12,914 nucleotides of DNA from CAIZGX01 sp044371535 (lineage in GTDB: Bacteria; Bacteroidota; Bacteroidia; Flavobacteriales_D; Sanyastnellaceae): positions 1-12,914 of the forward strand of contig JBILTL010000056.1 of assembly GCA_044371535.1 (NCBI GenBank). Reading direction: 5' to 3'. The translations under genes and the position numbers were made by a program. Shown here in pieces: positions 1-6,938 of this stretch. Positions within the stretch are counted from its first letter, which is position 1, and each line of letters begins with the position of its first letter. The notes under the pieces are model-generated. The model was not told the DNA's origin and made no database searches. It saw nothing but the letters and a program-made list of their open reading frames with translations.

Positions 1-20
1 GAAAATTCAAGGCCTTTTTA
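1..20 (-). terminator. Probable one arm of the dnaK rho-independent terminator, cut by the window edge
   Basis: Just past the dnaK stop codon the minus strand reads AAAAAGGCCTTGAATTTTC and then the window ends. This has the form of the first arm and loop of an A-tract, GC-stem, T-tract hairpin whose second arm (TTCAAGGCCTTTTT) would lie outside the window. The plus strand already shows that TTCAAGGCCTTTTT run at 7-20, so the hairpin could also stop transcription arriving from a convergent gene. The other arm is not visible, so this is inference. Confidence 0.4.
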
Positions 21-36
21 CTTGTTTCGATTCGAA

Positions 37-1941
37 TTACTTCTTGTCGTCTTTTACTTCTTCAAAGTCAACATCGGTTACTTCACCGTCGTTGCCTCCT
101 GCTTGTTGCTCTCCAGCACCTGCATCTGCAGCTCCGCCAGCATTGTTGTACATGTCTGCACTAGCCGCTTGGAACACTGCATTCAATTTGTCCATAGACG
201 CTTTAATGGTGTCTAGGTTCTTTTCTGCGTGTGCTTTCTTCAACTCTTCCAAAGACGCTTCGATTTCTGATTTCTTATCTGCTGGAAGTTTATCTCCGAA
301 CTCTTTCAATTGCTTGTCCACTTGGAAAATCAATGAATCGGCTTGGTTCACAACGTCTGCTTCTTCTTTCGCCTTGCGATCTGAATCTGCATTCATCTCT
401 GCTTCTTTCTTCATCTTCTCGATGTCTTCTTTGCTTAATCCGCTAGACGCTTCGATTCTGATGCTTTGCAATTTGTTGGTTGCTTTGTCAAGTGCAGATA
501 CGTTAATGATTCCGTTCGCATCAATGTCGAAGATAACTTCTACTTGAGGAACCCCTCTTGGTGCTGGTGGTAATCCGTCTAAGTGGAAACGTCCGATTGT
601 GCGGTTGTCTTTCGCCATAGCGCGCTCACCTTGCAACACGTGAATCTCTACGCTTGGTTGGTTATCACTCGCCGTTGAGAACACTTCTGACTTCTTTGTT
701 GGAATCGTAGTGTTTGCATCAATCAACTTCGTGAACACTCCACCCATGGTTTCAATTCCCAAAGAAAGCGGAGTAACATCTAACAACAACACGTCTTTCA
801 CTTCACCCGTTAATACACCACCTTGAATAGCAGCTCCAATCGCAACAACTTCATCAGGATTAACTCCTTTGCTTGGATCTTTTCCGAAGAAACTCTTCAC
901 TGCATCTTGAATAGCAGGAATACGTGTTGATCCTCCAACTAAGATAATTTCATTGATGTCGTTTACAGACAACCCAGCGTTTTTCAATGCGCTTTCGCAA
1001 GGTGCAATGGTTCTGCGAATCAACGAATCTGCTAACTGCTCGAACTTCGCACGCGTTAACGTCTTCACCAAGTGCTTTGGTATTCCGTCAACAGGCATGA
1101 TGTATGGCAAGTTAATTTCAGTGGTCGAAGAGCTAGACAATTCAATCTTCGCTTTCTCAGCACCTTCCTTCAAACGTTGAAGAGCCATTGGATCTTTCGA
1201 AAGATCTAAATTTCCATTTTCATTTTTGAATTCTTGAACCAACCAGTCGATGATTACTTGGTCGAAGTCATCTCCACCCAAGTGCGTATCTCCGTCTGTA
1301 GACAATACTTCAAATACACCGTCTCCCAATTCAAGAACCGATACGTCGTGCGTTCCACCACCACAGTCGAACACGACAATCTTCATCTCTTGAGACTTCT
1401 TGTCTAGTCCGTAAGCCAATGCCGCTGCAGTTGGCTCGTTAATGATACGCTTCACTGTTAGACCCGCAATCTCGCCGGCTTCTTTCGTAGCCTGACGTTG
1501 CGCATCGTTGAAGTAAGCAGGAACGGTGATAACCGCTTCAGTTACTTCTTGTCCCAAATAATCTTCAGCTGTCTTCTTCATCTTTTGAAGAATCATTGCT
1601 GAAATTTCTTGTGGGGTATACTGACGGTCATCAATTTTCACGCGAGGCGTGTTGTTATCTCCTTTCACCACCGTGTAAGGCATGCGGGTCGCTTCTTTTT
1701 CTGTTTCAGAAAAAGATGATCCCATGAAACGCTTAATACTTGAAATCGTCTTCGTTGGATTCGTAATGGCTTGACGCTTTGCAGGATCTCCTACTTTACG
1801 CTCACCACCTTCTACGAAAGCAACAATAGAAGGCGTGGTGCGCTTTCCTTCGCTGTTCGCGATAACCACGGGCTCGTTTCCTTCCATCACAGATACACAC
1901 GAATTCGTGGTACCGAGGTCAATGCCTATTATTTTACTCAT
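37..1941 (-). CDS. dnaK: Molecular chaperone DnaK (Hsp70)
   Basis: This is the cytosolic ATP-driven Hsp70 that binds exposed hydrophobic peptide segments, working with DnaJ (ATPase stimulation) and GrpE (nucleotide exchange), both encoded at the far end of this cluster. The 634-residue length is normal for bacterial DnaK. The ATPase domain spans about 1-380 with IGIDLGTTNS at 5-14, catalytic-type residues D8, K70, E169 (INEP), D192 and T197, and LVGGSTRIP at 334-342. The interdomain linker VLLLDVTPL is at 384-392, followed by the substrate-binding beta domain to about 500, a helical lid, a Gly/Ala-rich segment near 600-616, and the usual acidic tail ending DFEEVKDDKK. The phosphate-2 motif at 192-199 is DCGGGTHD rather than the common DLGGGTFD. 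The gene is last in the cluster but has its own 121-base upstream region with palindromic elements, so it is probably transcribed independently and stress-controlled. The ATG start gives MSKIIGID, as expected for the family. Confidence 0.98.
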   Translation of the reverse strand: MSKIIGIDLGTTNSCVSVMEGNEPVVIANSEGKRTTPSIVAFVEGGERKVGDPAKRQAITNPTKTISSIKRFMGSSFSETEKEATRMPYTVVKGDNNTPRVKIDDRQYTPQEISAMILQKMKKTAEDYLGQEVTEAVITVPAYFNDAQRQATKEAGEIAGLTVKRIINEPTAAALAYGLDKKSQEMKIVVFDCGGGTHDVSVLELGDGVFEVLSTDGDTHLGGDDFDQVIIDWLVQEFKNENGNLDLSKDPMALQRLKEGAEKAKIELSSSSTTEINLPYIMPVDGIPKHLVKTLTRAKFEQLADSLIRRTIAPCESALKNAGLSVNDINEIILVGGSTRIPAIQDAVKSFFGKDPSKGVNPDEVVAIGAAIQGGVLTGEVKDVLLLDVTPLSLGIETMGGVFTKLIDANTTIPTKKSEVFSTASDNQPSVEIHVLQGERAMAKDNRTIGRFHLDGLPPAPRGVPQVEVIFDIDANGIINVSALDKATNKLQSIRIEASSGLSKEDIEKMKKEAEMNADSDRKAKEEADVVNQADSLIFQVDKQLKEFGDKLPADKKSEIEASLEELKKAHAEKNLDTIKASMDKLNAVFQAASADMYNNAGGAADAGAGEQQAGGNDGEVTDVDFEEVKDDKK

Positions 1942-1972
1942 GTTCTTAAATTTTCAATTTGTTTCACCCCGC

Positions 1973-2011
1973 ATTTCAACCAATATGCCATTGAGAAATT
2001 GGGGTTGAAAT
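1973..2011 (-). repeat. Imperfect inverted repeat in the dnaK upstream region
   Basis: A perfect 9-bp inverted repeat (ATTTCAACC at 1973-1981 against GGTTGAAAT at 2003-2011) is extended by AAT/ATT (1982-1984 and 1998-2000) across a two-base bulge (2001-2002). The arms enclose a 13-base loop. The repeat overlaps the candidate -24/-12 element and directly abuts the CTGACAG palindrome, so it could be a second protein-binding site. If transcription begins further upstream, it would instead form an RNA hairpin in the leader. Confidence 0.55.
1975..1990 (-). promoter_or_regulatory. Candidate -24/-12-like promoter element of dnaK
   Basis: The minus strand reads TGGCATATTGGTTGAA. It fits the sigma-54 layout (TGGCAC-N5-TTGC) in spacing and in the GG and TTG positions, but has A where the -12 GC would have C. 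The predicted transcription start would lie near 1965, giving a leader of about 24 A/T-rich bases before the ATG at 1941. A matching element with the same deviation precedes grpE. Its assignment to sigma-54 is uncertain; a lineage-specific promoter is equally possible. Confidence 0.4.
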
Positions 2012-2040
2012 CTGACAGAACTGTCAGCATTTTCTGACAC
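2012..2040 (-). promoter_or_regulatory. Palindromic CTGACAG operator-like cluster upstream of dnaK
   Basis: A perfect palindrome, CTGACAG-AA-CTGTCAG, occupies 2012-2027. A third half-site (CTGACA, 2034-2039) lies six bases further out, so three alternating half-sites are stacked in 29 bases. The cluster sits 21 bases upstream of the -24/-12-like element, a position suited to an activator or a repressor. A related palindrome lies at the corresponding place upstream of grpE, and I saw no other paired CTGACAG/CTGTCAG sites in the window. The binding protein cannot be named from the sequence. It is not CIRCE (TTAGCACTC-N9-GAGTGCTAA). Confidence 0.6.
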
Positions 2041-2062
2041 GCCTCATGAACCGCCCGACAAA

Positions 2063-2836
2063 TCAGCGCGGCAGATACAAATTGAAGTGCTCCTTGCGCA
2101 TCCTTCCATTCAGGAAGATCACGCCGAACCAATAGAAGTCGAGGCTTAACTCAATGCGTTCATCGGAACAGATTTTCTTCCATGCGCGCATCATTCCTTT
2201 GCTCCAATAGATGTCGTCGAAGACAATGCACGTGATATTTTTATGTTGAAGGAGCATCTCGAAATAACGCAGCGTTGCCTCTTCCGTATGGTTTCCATCT
2301 ACATAAACCAATTCCATCTCAGGAAAGGCATTCAGAGTAGTTGGAAGGGTGTCGTTGAAATTTCCTTCAACCACTTCAATATTATTTTTCTGAAAGGAAT
2401 GAAAAAGAGAGCGCGCTTCAGTGGCATGGGTGGGGTCTCCTTCCAGCGTTACTATTTTTTTTGTGGAATGAAGGGCCTCTGACAAATAGAGTGTGCCTAT
2501 TCCGAAATGCGTTCCTACTTCCAACAGCCCGGAAGGCTGTAAATGTTCAACCAACAAATGAAGGGCTTCTCCTTTTTTCTTCGGCATAGCGCTGGAAGCC
2601 ACAGAACGCGAATAGGTTCGAGTAGTCTGAAGGCCTTTGCTTCCCGCACCGAAATCTTTAACTTGATAAACTGTGTTGTTCGCTAAAAGTGATCTTCGCA
2701 CTTCTTCAATCGGATTCCAAATAGCCGTGCGCTGCTGCTTCAGCACATCGGTAATGAGTTTAAAAACAAACGGAGAGTGAACACCGTGTGGCCCTTTCGC
2801 AAAAAGAAAATGTTTGAGATAAGGAAGCAATAACAT
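2063..2836 (-). CDS. Class I SAM-dependent methyltransferase (Methyltransf_24-like), substrate unknown
   Basis: This 257-residue protein has a Rossmann-type S-adenosylmethionine-binding core. Motif I is LLEVGTHFGIGT at 104-115, an acidic strand end LEGDP follows at 131-135, and VYVDGNHT is at 178-184. FDDIYWS at 206-212 resembles the metal/substrate-site strand of the O-methyltransferase-like families. The N-terminal hundred residues are family-specific and contain GPHGVHSPFVF at 15-25, which I associate with a conserved but uncharacterised Bacteroidota methyltransferase. No signal peptide or membrane segment is evident, so it is probably cytosolic. Its ATG overlaps the lpxD stop by one base (TAATG), which implies translational coupling, but that neighbour alone does not establish a lipid A role. 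The substrate is not predictable. The gene ends 121 bases before dnaK, with no obvious terminator hairpin between. Confidence 0.85.
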   Translation of the reverse strand: MLLLPYLKHFLFAKGPHGVHSPFVFKLITDVLKQQRTAIWNPIEEVRRSLLANNTVYQVKDFGAGSKGLQTTRTYSRSVASSAMPKKKGEALHLLVEHLQPSGLLEVGTHFGIGTLYLSEALHSTKKIVTLEGDPTHATEARSLFHSFQKNNIEVVEGNFNDTLPTTLNAFPEMELVYVDGNHTEEATLRYFEMLLQHKNITCIVFDDIYWSKGMMRAWKKICSDERIELSLDFYWFGVIFLNGRMRKEHFNLYLPR

Positions 2837-3864
2837 TACTTCTGTCCTTTTTCAAGACGCTCAATGCGCTCAAGCAATTGCGGCAATCGGCGATGAATGA
2901 TATACGATTTCTTGAAGTCCATGGTATCCACTGCAGGTGTTCCTTGAAGAACAACATTCTCTTTCAATACCGAAGCACTGATTCCTGTTTGCGCTGCGAT
3001 TTTCACACCGTTCGCAATGGTCAAGTGTCCCGCTATTCCTACCTGTCCGCCTATCATGCAATTCTCACCAATCTTGGTGCTTCCCGCTATTCCGGTTAAA
3101 GCAGCAATGACAGTGTTCTTTCCAATTTCGACGTTGTGTGCAACTTGAATGAGGTTGTCTAACTTTACACCCTCACGAATAAACGTAGAACCCAAGGTCG
3201 CGCGATCAATGGCAGTATTCGCGCCTATTTCAACACGATCTTCAACAACTACATTTCCAATTTGAGGAACCTTCGCATATCGATTATCTGCCTGCGGTGC
3301 AAAGCCAAATCCATCTGCGCCAATGATGACGCCTGCGTGCAGCGTGCAATTCGAACCAATGACACATTCGCTATAAACTTTCACACCAGGATGAACCATG
3401 GTAAAATCTCCAATTTTCACGTGCTCGCCTAAATAAGACTGAGCCATAATTACCGCATTGTTTCCAATGGTAGCTCCTGCTTCAATAACCACCCCTGCTC
3501 CAATGTGTACGTTTTCACCCACAACAACAGAAGCATCAATAACAGCCGAAGGGTGAATACCCGGACGTGGTCGTTTGAACTGACTATATGCCTCTAACAA
3601 CTTTGCGAAACTTCCGTAGGCATCTGCAACACGAATAAGCGTGAGCGTCTCAGGCAATACTTGTTCAGCAACGAAATCGTTTGATACAATGGCAATGCTC
3701 GCGCCTGTTGTGTAAATATGAGAAATGTATTTCGGATTGGCCAGAAACGTTAGCGTCCCTGCTTTGCCTTCTTCAATTTTAGAAAGACCTGAAACTTCAG
3801 CTGAAGAATTTCCTTCAACCGTTCCTTCCAACATACCGGCAATTTGTTCAGCCGTAAATTTCAT
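2836..3864 (-). CDS. lpxD: UDP-3-O-acylglucosamine N-acyltransferase LpxD
   Basis: LpxD transfers a 3-hydroxyacyl chain from acyl carrier protein to the amine of UDP-3-O-acylglucosamine, the third step of lipid A synthesis, in the cytosol. The 342-residue length matches the family. Residues 1-100 form the uridine-binding domain. Residues from about 104 to 315 are hexapeptide repeats of a left-handed beta-helix, with many [IV]G-type turns (for example IGAGVVIEAGATIG from 121). The catalytic-type histidine is H243 in LIQVAHNVEIG, corresponding to H239 of the E. coli enzyme. The family motif GADGFGFAP is at 182-190. The C-terminal helix (about 318-342) is rich in Leu, Arg and Glu, as in trimeric LpxD. 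A 45-base gap separates it from aroA upstream, and the methyltransferase start is fused to its stop. Other lpx genes are absent from the window. Confidence 0.97.
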   Translation of the reverse strand: MKFTAEQIAGMLEGTVEGNSSAEVSGLSKIEEGKAGTLTFLANPKYISHIYTTGASIAIVSNDFVAEQVLPETLTLIRVADAYGSFAKLLEAYSQFKRPRPGIHPSAVIDASVVVGENVHIGAGVVIEAGATIGNNAVIMAQSYLGEHVKIGDFTMVHPGVKVYSECVIGSNCTLHAGVIIGADGFGFAPQADNRYAKVPQIGNVVVEDRVEIGANTAIDRATLGSTFIREGVKLDNLIQVAHNVEIGKNTVIAALTGIAGSTKIGENCMIGGQVGIAGHLTIANGVKIAAQTGISASVLKENVVLQGTPAVDTMDFKKSYIIHRRLPQLLERIERLEKGQK

Positions 3865-3909
3865 ACGAAATAGATTTGAGTGCGAATATACTTCTCAATT
3901 GGCAAAGAC

Positions 3910-5181
3910 TTATTTCATCTTTGCTCCAATCGATTGAATGTCTTTGAAAAAGTCGGGATACGACTTCGAAATAACCTCAGGGTTTTGCAACACGGTCTTC
4001 GCGCCTGCAATGCCGAATAGAGCGCCTGCCATAACCATGCGGTGATCTTTGTGCACATTCCAAACGGCAGGACGCGCATGCCCAGGATAAATCATCATAT
4101 CGTCGCCACGGACAATTACGCGAATTCCAGATTTCGCAAATTCTTCCACAATGGCATTCGCACGATTACTCTCTTTCACATGCAGTCGCTTCGCGCCTTT
4201 CAAGGTTGAAACACCGTTTCCGAAGGAAGCCAGCACCGCAAGGCAAGGAAATAAATCTGGACAATGCGTAGCATCGAAATCGAATGCATGAATGGTACTT
4301 GCGAAAACCTTCACACTGTTTTCATTCTGTGTGTACTTCACTTTCGCTAAATCGAAGACTTCCAAAATAGCCTGATCGGCTTGTGGAAGACGGGTGTTTA
4401 AATTCTTCACCAACAAGCCTTCGGTTGCGGTTAACGCACCTGCGATAAGCAAAGGCACAGCACCACTCCAATCACCATCTACCGACACGTCTTGCGGTTT
4501 GTATTTCTGTGAACCTTTAATGAAGTAGGTACCCTCTTCTTCCTTCACTGCAACACCAAACATTTTCATTACCGCAAGGGTCAAATCAATGTAGGGCTTG
4601 CTATTCAATTCTGTGATCACCAACTCTGAATCGCCCGTGCAGCGTGGCAAAGCCATGAGCATACCTGAAAGGAATTGCGATGAATTTGCAGCAGATAATT
4701 CAGCCTTTCCCGCTGTTAGCTGTCCAGAAAAAGTCAACGGTAGTTTTCCTTCGTTGGTTGAAACAGTTACTCCAAAAGGATTCAGATACGAATCAAATTC
4801 AAAGAAAGGTCTGTTCAATAAAGTACCTGTTCCATTGAGTACTTTTTCACTGTTGTGAAGTGCAGCTATTGGGACAAATAAGCGCGATGCAAAACCAGAC
4901 TCTCCTGCAAAAAGATTTTTTTGCGGGGAACGAATTTCGTGAATTTCATTCGCGGGAAATCCGCCTTTGATGGTTAATGTGTTTTTAGAAAGTTGAACAA
5001 TTGCTCCTAAAGCTTCTGCCAACTTTCTAGCATGAAAGGGATCTTCTGAATTCGGATAATGACGAATGGTTGTTTCTCCAGCGGCGAGCAGCGCGGCGGC
5101 TACGTAGCGTTGCGCAATACTTTTCGAAGCGGGTGCCGAAACGGTCCCACTAATTTCCGAAGGAAGAATTTCTATTTTCAC
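3910..5181 (-). CDS. aroA: 3-phosphoshikimate 1-carboxyvinyltransferase (EPSP synthase), divergent type
   Basis: This enzyme condenses phosphoenolpyruvate with shikimate-3-phosphate, the sixth step of the shikimate pathway to aromatic amino acids, in the cytosol. At 423 residues it has normal length with both inverse alpha/beta domains. Recognisable sites are the ASKS loop (K20, R25), R100 and R124 (NRP), NSSQFLSGMLM from 166, the catalytic-type aspartate D309 (HCPDL), LHVKESNR at 333-340, DHRMVMAGAL at 379-388 and KSYPDFF at 406-412. The phosphoenolpyruvate loop, usually GNAGTAMRP, reads GESGFASRL at 93-101: the central glycine and arginine remain but the flanking residues differ. The start is GTG and overlaps the ubiE stop by four bases (GTGA), indicating translational coupling. 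UDP-GlcNAc enolpyruvyl transferase (MurA) shares the fold, but the motifs favour AroA. Confidence 0.93.
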   Translation of the reverse strand: MKIEILPSEISGTVSAPASKSIAQRYVAAALLAAGETTIRHYPNSEDPFHARKLAEALGAIVQLSKNTLTIKGGFPANEIHEIRSPQKNLFAGESGFASRLFVPIAALHNSEKVLNGTGTLLNRPFFEFDSYLNPFGVTVSTNEGKLPLTFSGQLTAGKAELSAANSSQFLSGMLMALPRCTGDSELVITELNSKPYIDLTLAVMKMFGVAVKEEEGTYFIKGSQKYKPQDVSVDGDWSGAVPLLIAGALTATEGLLVKNLNTRLPQADQAILEVFDLAKVKYTQNENSVKVFASTIHAFDFDATHCPDLFPCLAVLASFGNGVSTLKGAKRLHVKESNRANAIVEEFAKSGIRVIVRGDDMMIYPGHARPAVWNVHKDHRMVMAGALFGIAGAKTVLQNPEVISKSYPDFFKDIQSIGAKMK

Positions 5182-5903
5182 TTTTCACCAATGTAAATAC
5201 TGGCAATACCGCCACTCAATGGAATGCAACGTACACGCTTGTATCCAACCTTTTCCATAACGTCTAAGAAATCTTTTCCGGAAGGAAATTGAGCCACAGA
5301 CTCTGGAAGGTATTCATAAGCACGACTGTCTTTCGAAACCCATTTGCCCAATGTTGGCATGATGAATTTGAAGTAAAATCCGAACAATTGTTTAATCGGA
5401 AAATGTTTGGGACGTGAAAACTCCAACACTACGCCTACTCCGTTTGGACGAAGTACACGAAGCATTTCGCGCATGCCTTGTTCTAAATTTTCAAAATTTC
5501 TTACACCGAAAGCAACGGTATAAGCATCGAACGAATGATCTTCAAAAGGAAGATTTTCAGAATCGCCTTTTCTTAATTCTATAATTTGTTCGAAGCCTCT
5601 TTCCTTCACCTTCTTCCTTCCCACTTCCAACATTCCCTCAGAAATGTCTACTCCAACAATTGAAGAAGCATTTAACTTCGATTTCACTGCTTGAAGCGCG
5701 AAATCGGCTGTACCTGTTGCCACGTCTAGAACTTTCTTCGGATGGTATTTCTTCAAAATACGAATGGCGCGCTTACGCCAAATGATATCGATACCCAAGG
5801 AGAAGAAGTGATTCAAAAAATCATAGCTGTGCGCAATCTGATCGAACATTTGTTCAACCTCTTCCTTCTTTCCACCTTGATTATACGGCTTAACTGTTTC
5901 CAT
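5178..5903 (-). CDS. ubiE: Demethylmenaquinone methyltransferase (UbiE/MenG family)
   Basis: This enzyme carries out the SAM-dependent C-methylation that completes menaquinone synthesis (in other bacteria also a ubiquinone step); menaquinone is the expected quinone in this phylum. From the ATG at 5903 it is 241 residues. It shows the first UbiE signature region (YDFLNHFFSLGID from 27, with W42), SAM motif I VLDVATGTAD at 58-67, VGVDISEGML at 83-92, and the second UbiE signature RVLRPNGVGVVLEFSRP at 149-165. The frame is open further upstream to a TTG at 5939 that overlaps the kinase stop as TTGA and would add 12 residues. I prefer the ATG because it gives METVKPYN, the start expected from homologues, but the TTG is possible given the GTG start of the next gene. 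The 3' end overlaps aroA by four bases. Confidence 0.95.
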   Translation of the reverse strand: METVKPYNQGGKKEEVEQMFDQIAHSYDFLNHFFSLGIDIIWRKRAIRILKKYHPKKVLDVATGTADFALQAVKSKLNASSIVGVDISEGMLEVGRKKVKERGFEQIIELRKGDSENLPFEDHSFDAYTVAFGVRNFENLEQGMREMLRVLRPNGVGVVLEFSRPKHFPIKQLFGFYFKFIMPTLGKWVSKDSRAYEYLPESVAQFPSGKDFLDVMEKVGYKRVRCIPLSGGIASIYIGEK

Positions 5904-5935
5904 ACTTACATGAATTCGATTTCCATCGATTTTGT

Positions 5936-6937
5936 TCAAACTGAAACAGCAATTCTTTCTGCTTCCAACTTTAATAATTCTTTGTCAATTGGAACAACTC
6001 CAACTTTCTCGCAAACCAATCCACCGGCAAGATTCGCAATCTCTGCAATGTCGGACAAGTTCCAATTCGAAGCCAAGGCCAATGTCGCCACAGCAATCAC
6101 AGTATCTCCCGCTCCAGAAACATCAACGATTTCGCGCTTGTGCGCTGCGTGAGTTGAAAAGCTTGTCCCGTCGAATGAAGTAACGCCGTGTTCTGAACGT
6201 GTAACCATAACGCCTTCCGCATTCAACTCATTTCGCAAATTCACCAATGAATTTTCGATTGAAGCAGTATCATCTGCCGCGAAGTCGACTTTCATTCCTT
6301 CCTTTAACTCTTTTAAGTTTGGCTTGAAGAGCGAACAACCTTTGTACAAATTGAAATTCTTCAATTTAGGGTCTACGCTTACTGGAATGTTCATAGACTT
6401 CGCTTTCGCAATCACATGCGCAATTACTTTTTCAGTCAAAACACCTTTATCATAATCTTCAAAAACAATCGCATCTACTTTCTGTCTTCCCAAAATCTGA
6501 TCGATGCAATCAAGTAAATTCCTTTCGTCCGTGGCTGAAAGCGGCCATGTGATTTCATCATCGATTCGAACTATGTGATGGCTGCCTGAAATGACACGCG
6601 TCTTCACGGTTGTCATTCGCTCGGTTGAATCGATAATTCCTTCCGTACTGAATCCTAAATCTTTCGCAGTCTTGCGAAAAATATCTCCCTTCGATCCGTC
6701 ACCAACCACTGAACACATAATGGCTTTCGCACCCAAGGTGTTTACGTTCAATGCCACATTCGCAGCACCGCCTAAACGATTTTCCTTTTTCTGAATGTGC
6801 ACCACAGGAACAGGTGCCTCTGGAGAAATGCGCTCTACCTTTCCCCATAAATAGGCATCAATCATAACGTCTCCAACAACCAAGATGGTCTTGTCAGACA
6901 ACGCATTGAAAAACGATTGAACAGATTCTTTCTTCAC
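5936..6937 (-). CDS. rfaE1: PfkB-family sugar kinase, HldE kinase-domain type (RfaE1-like)
   Basis: This is a ribokinase-superfamily kinase most like the kinase half of HldE, which phosphorylates D-glycero-beta-D-manno-heptose 7-phosphate at C1 in ADP-heptose synthesis. The 333-residue protein has the family motif RISPEAPVPVV at 36-46, PfkB signature 1 starting GGAANVALN at 56, and PfkB signature 2 DVSGAGDT at 272-279 with D278 as the catalytic base. FEDYDKGVLT at 159-168 corresponds to the usual SDYGKG segment. It ends after the kinase fold, without the nucleotidyltransferase domain of E. coli HldE, so a separate partner would be needed. No other heptose gene is present here, and the true substrate could be another sugar phosphate. 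It starts with GTG one base after the aminotransferase stop, suggesting coupling. Confidence 0.85.
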   Translation of the reverse strand: MKKESVQSFFNALSDKTILVVGDVMIDAYLWGKVERISPEAPVPVVHIQKKENRLGGAANVALNVNTLGAKAIMCSVVGDGSKGDIFRKTAKDLGFSTEGIIDSTERMTTVKTRVISGSHHIVRIDDEITWPLSATDERNLLDCIDQILGRQKVDAIVFEDYDKGVLTEKVIAHVIAKAKSMNIPVSVDPKLKNFNLYKGCSLFKPNLKELKEGMKVDFAADDTASIENSLVNLRNELNAEGVMVTRSEHGVTSFDGTSFSTHAAHKREIVDVSGAGDTVIAVATLALASNWNLSDIAEIANLAGGLVCEKVGVVPIDKELLKLEAERIAVSV

Positions 6938-6938
6938 G

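Noticed and set aside
44..547. Plus-strand open frame of 167 codons opposite the dnaK 3' end
   Set aside because: It is antisense to a certain dnaK, Ser/Thr-rich as expected from the complement of Lys/Glu-rich coding sequence, and resembles no family. All other plus-strand frames in the window are shadows of the same kind.
2041..2062. Terminator between the methyltransferase and dnaK
   Set aside because: No stable stem followed by a T-run is present here on the minus strand, so read-through into dnaK cannot be excluded.
3865..3909. Promoter in the 45-base gap ahead of lpxD
   Set aside because: TATATTCG on the minus strand is a partial match to TAnnTTTG, but the nearest TTTG is only 12 bases upstream instead of about 19-21, so I could not support it.
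6891..6901. Palindrome TTGTC-A-GACAA resembling the CTGACAG sites
   Set aside because: It lies inside the kinase coding sequence near its N-terminus (encoding part of SDKTI), has a different arm sequence outside TGTC/GACA, and is not near a gene start that lacks another explanation.
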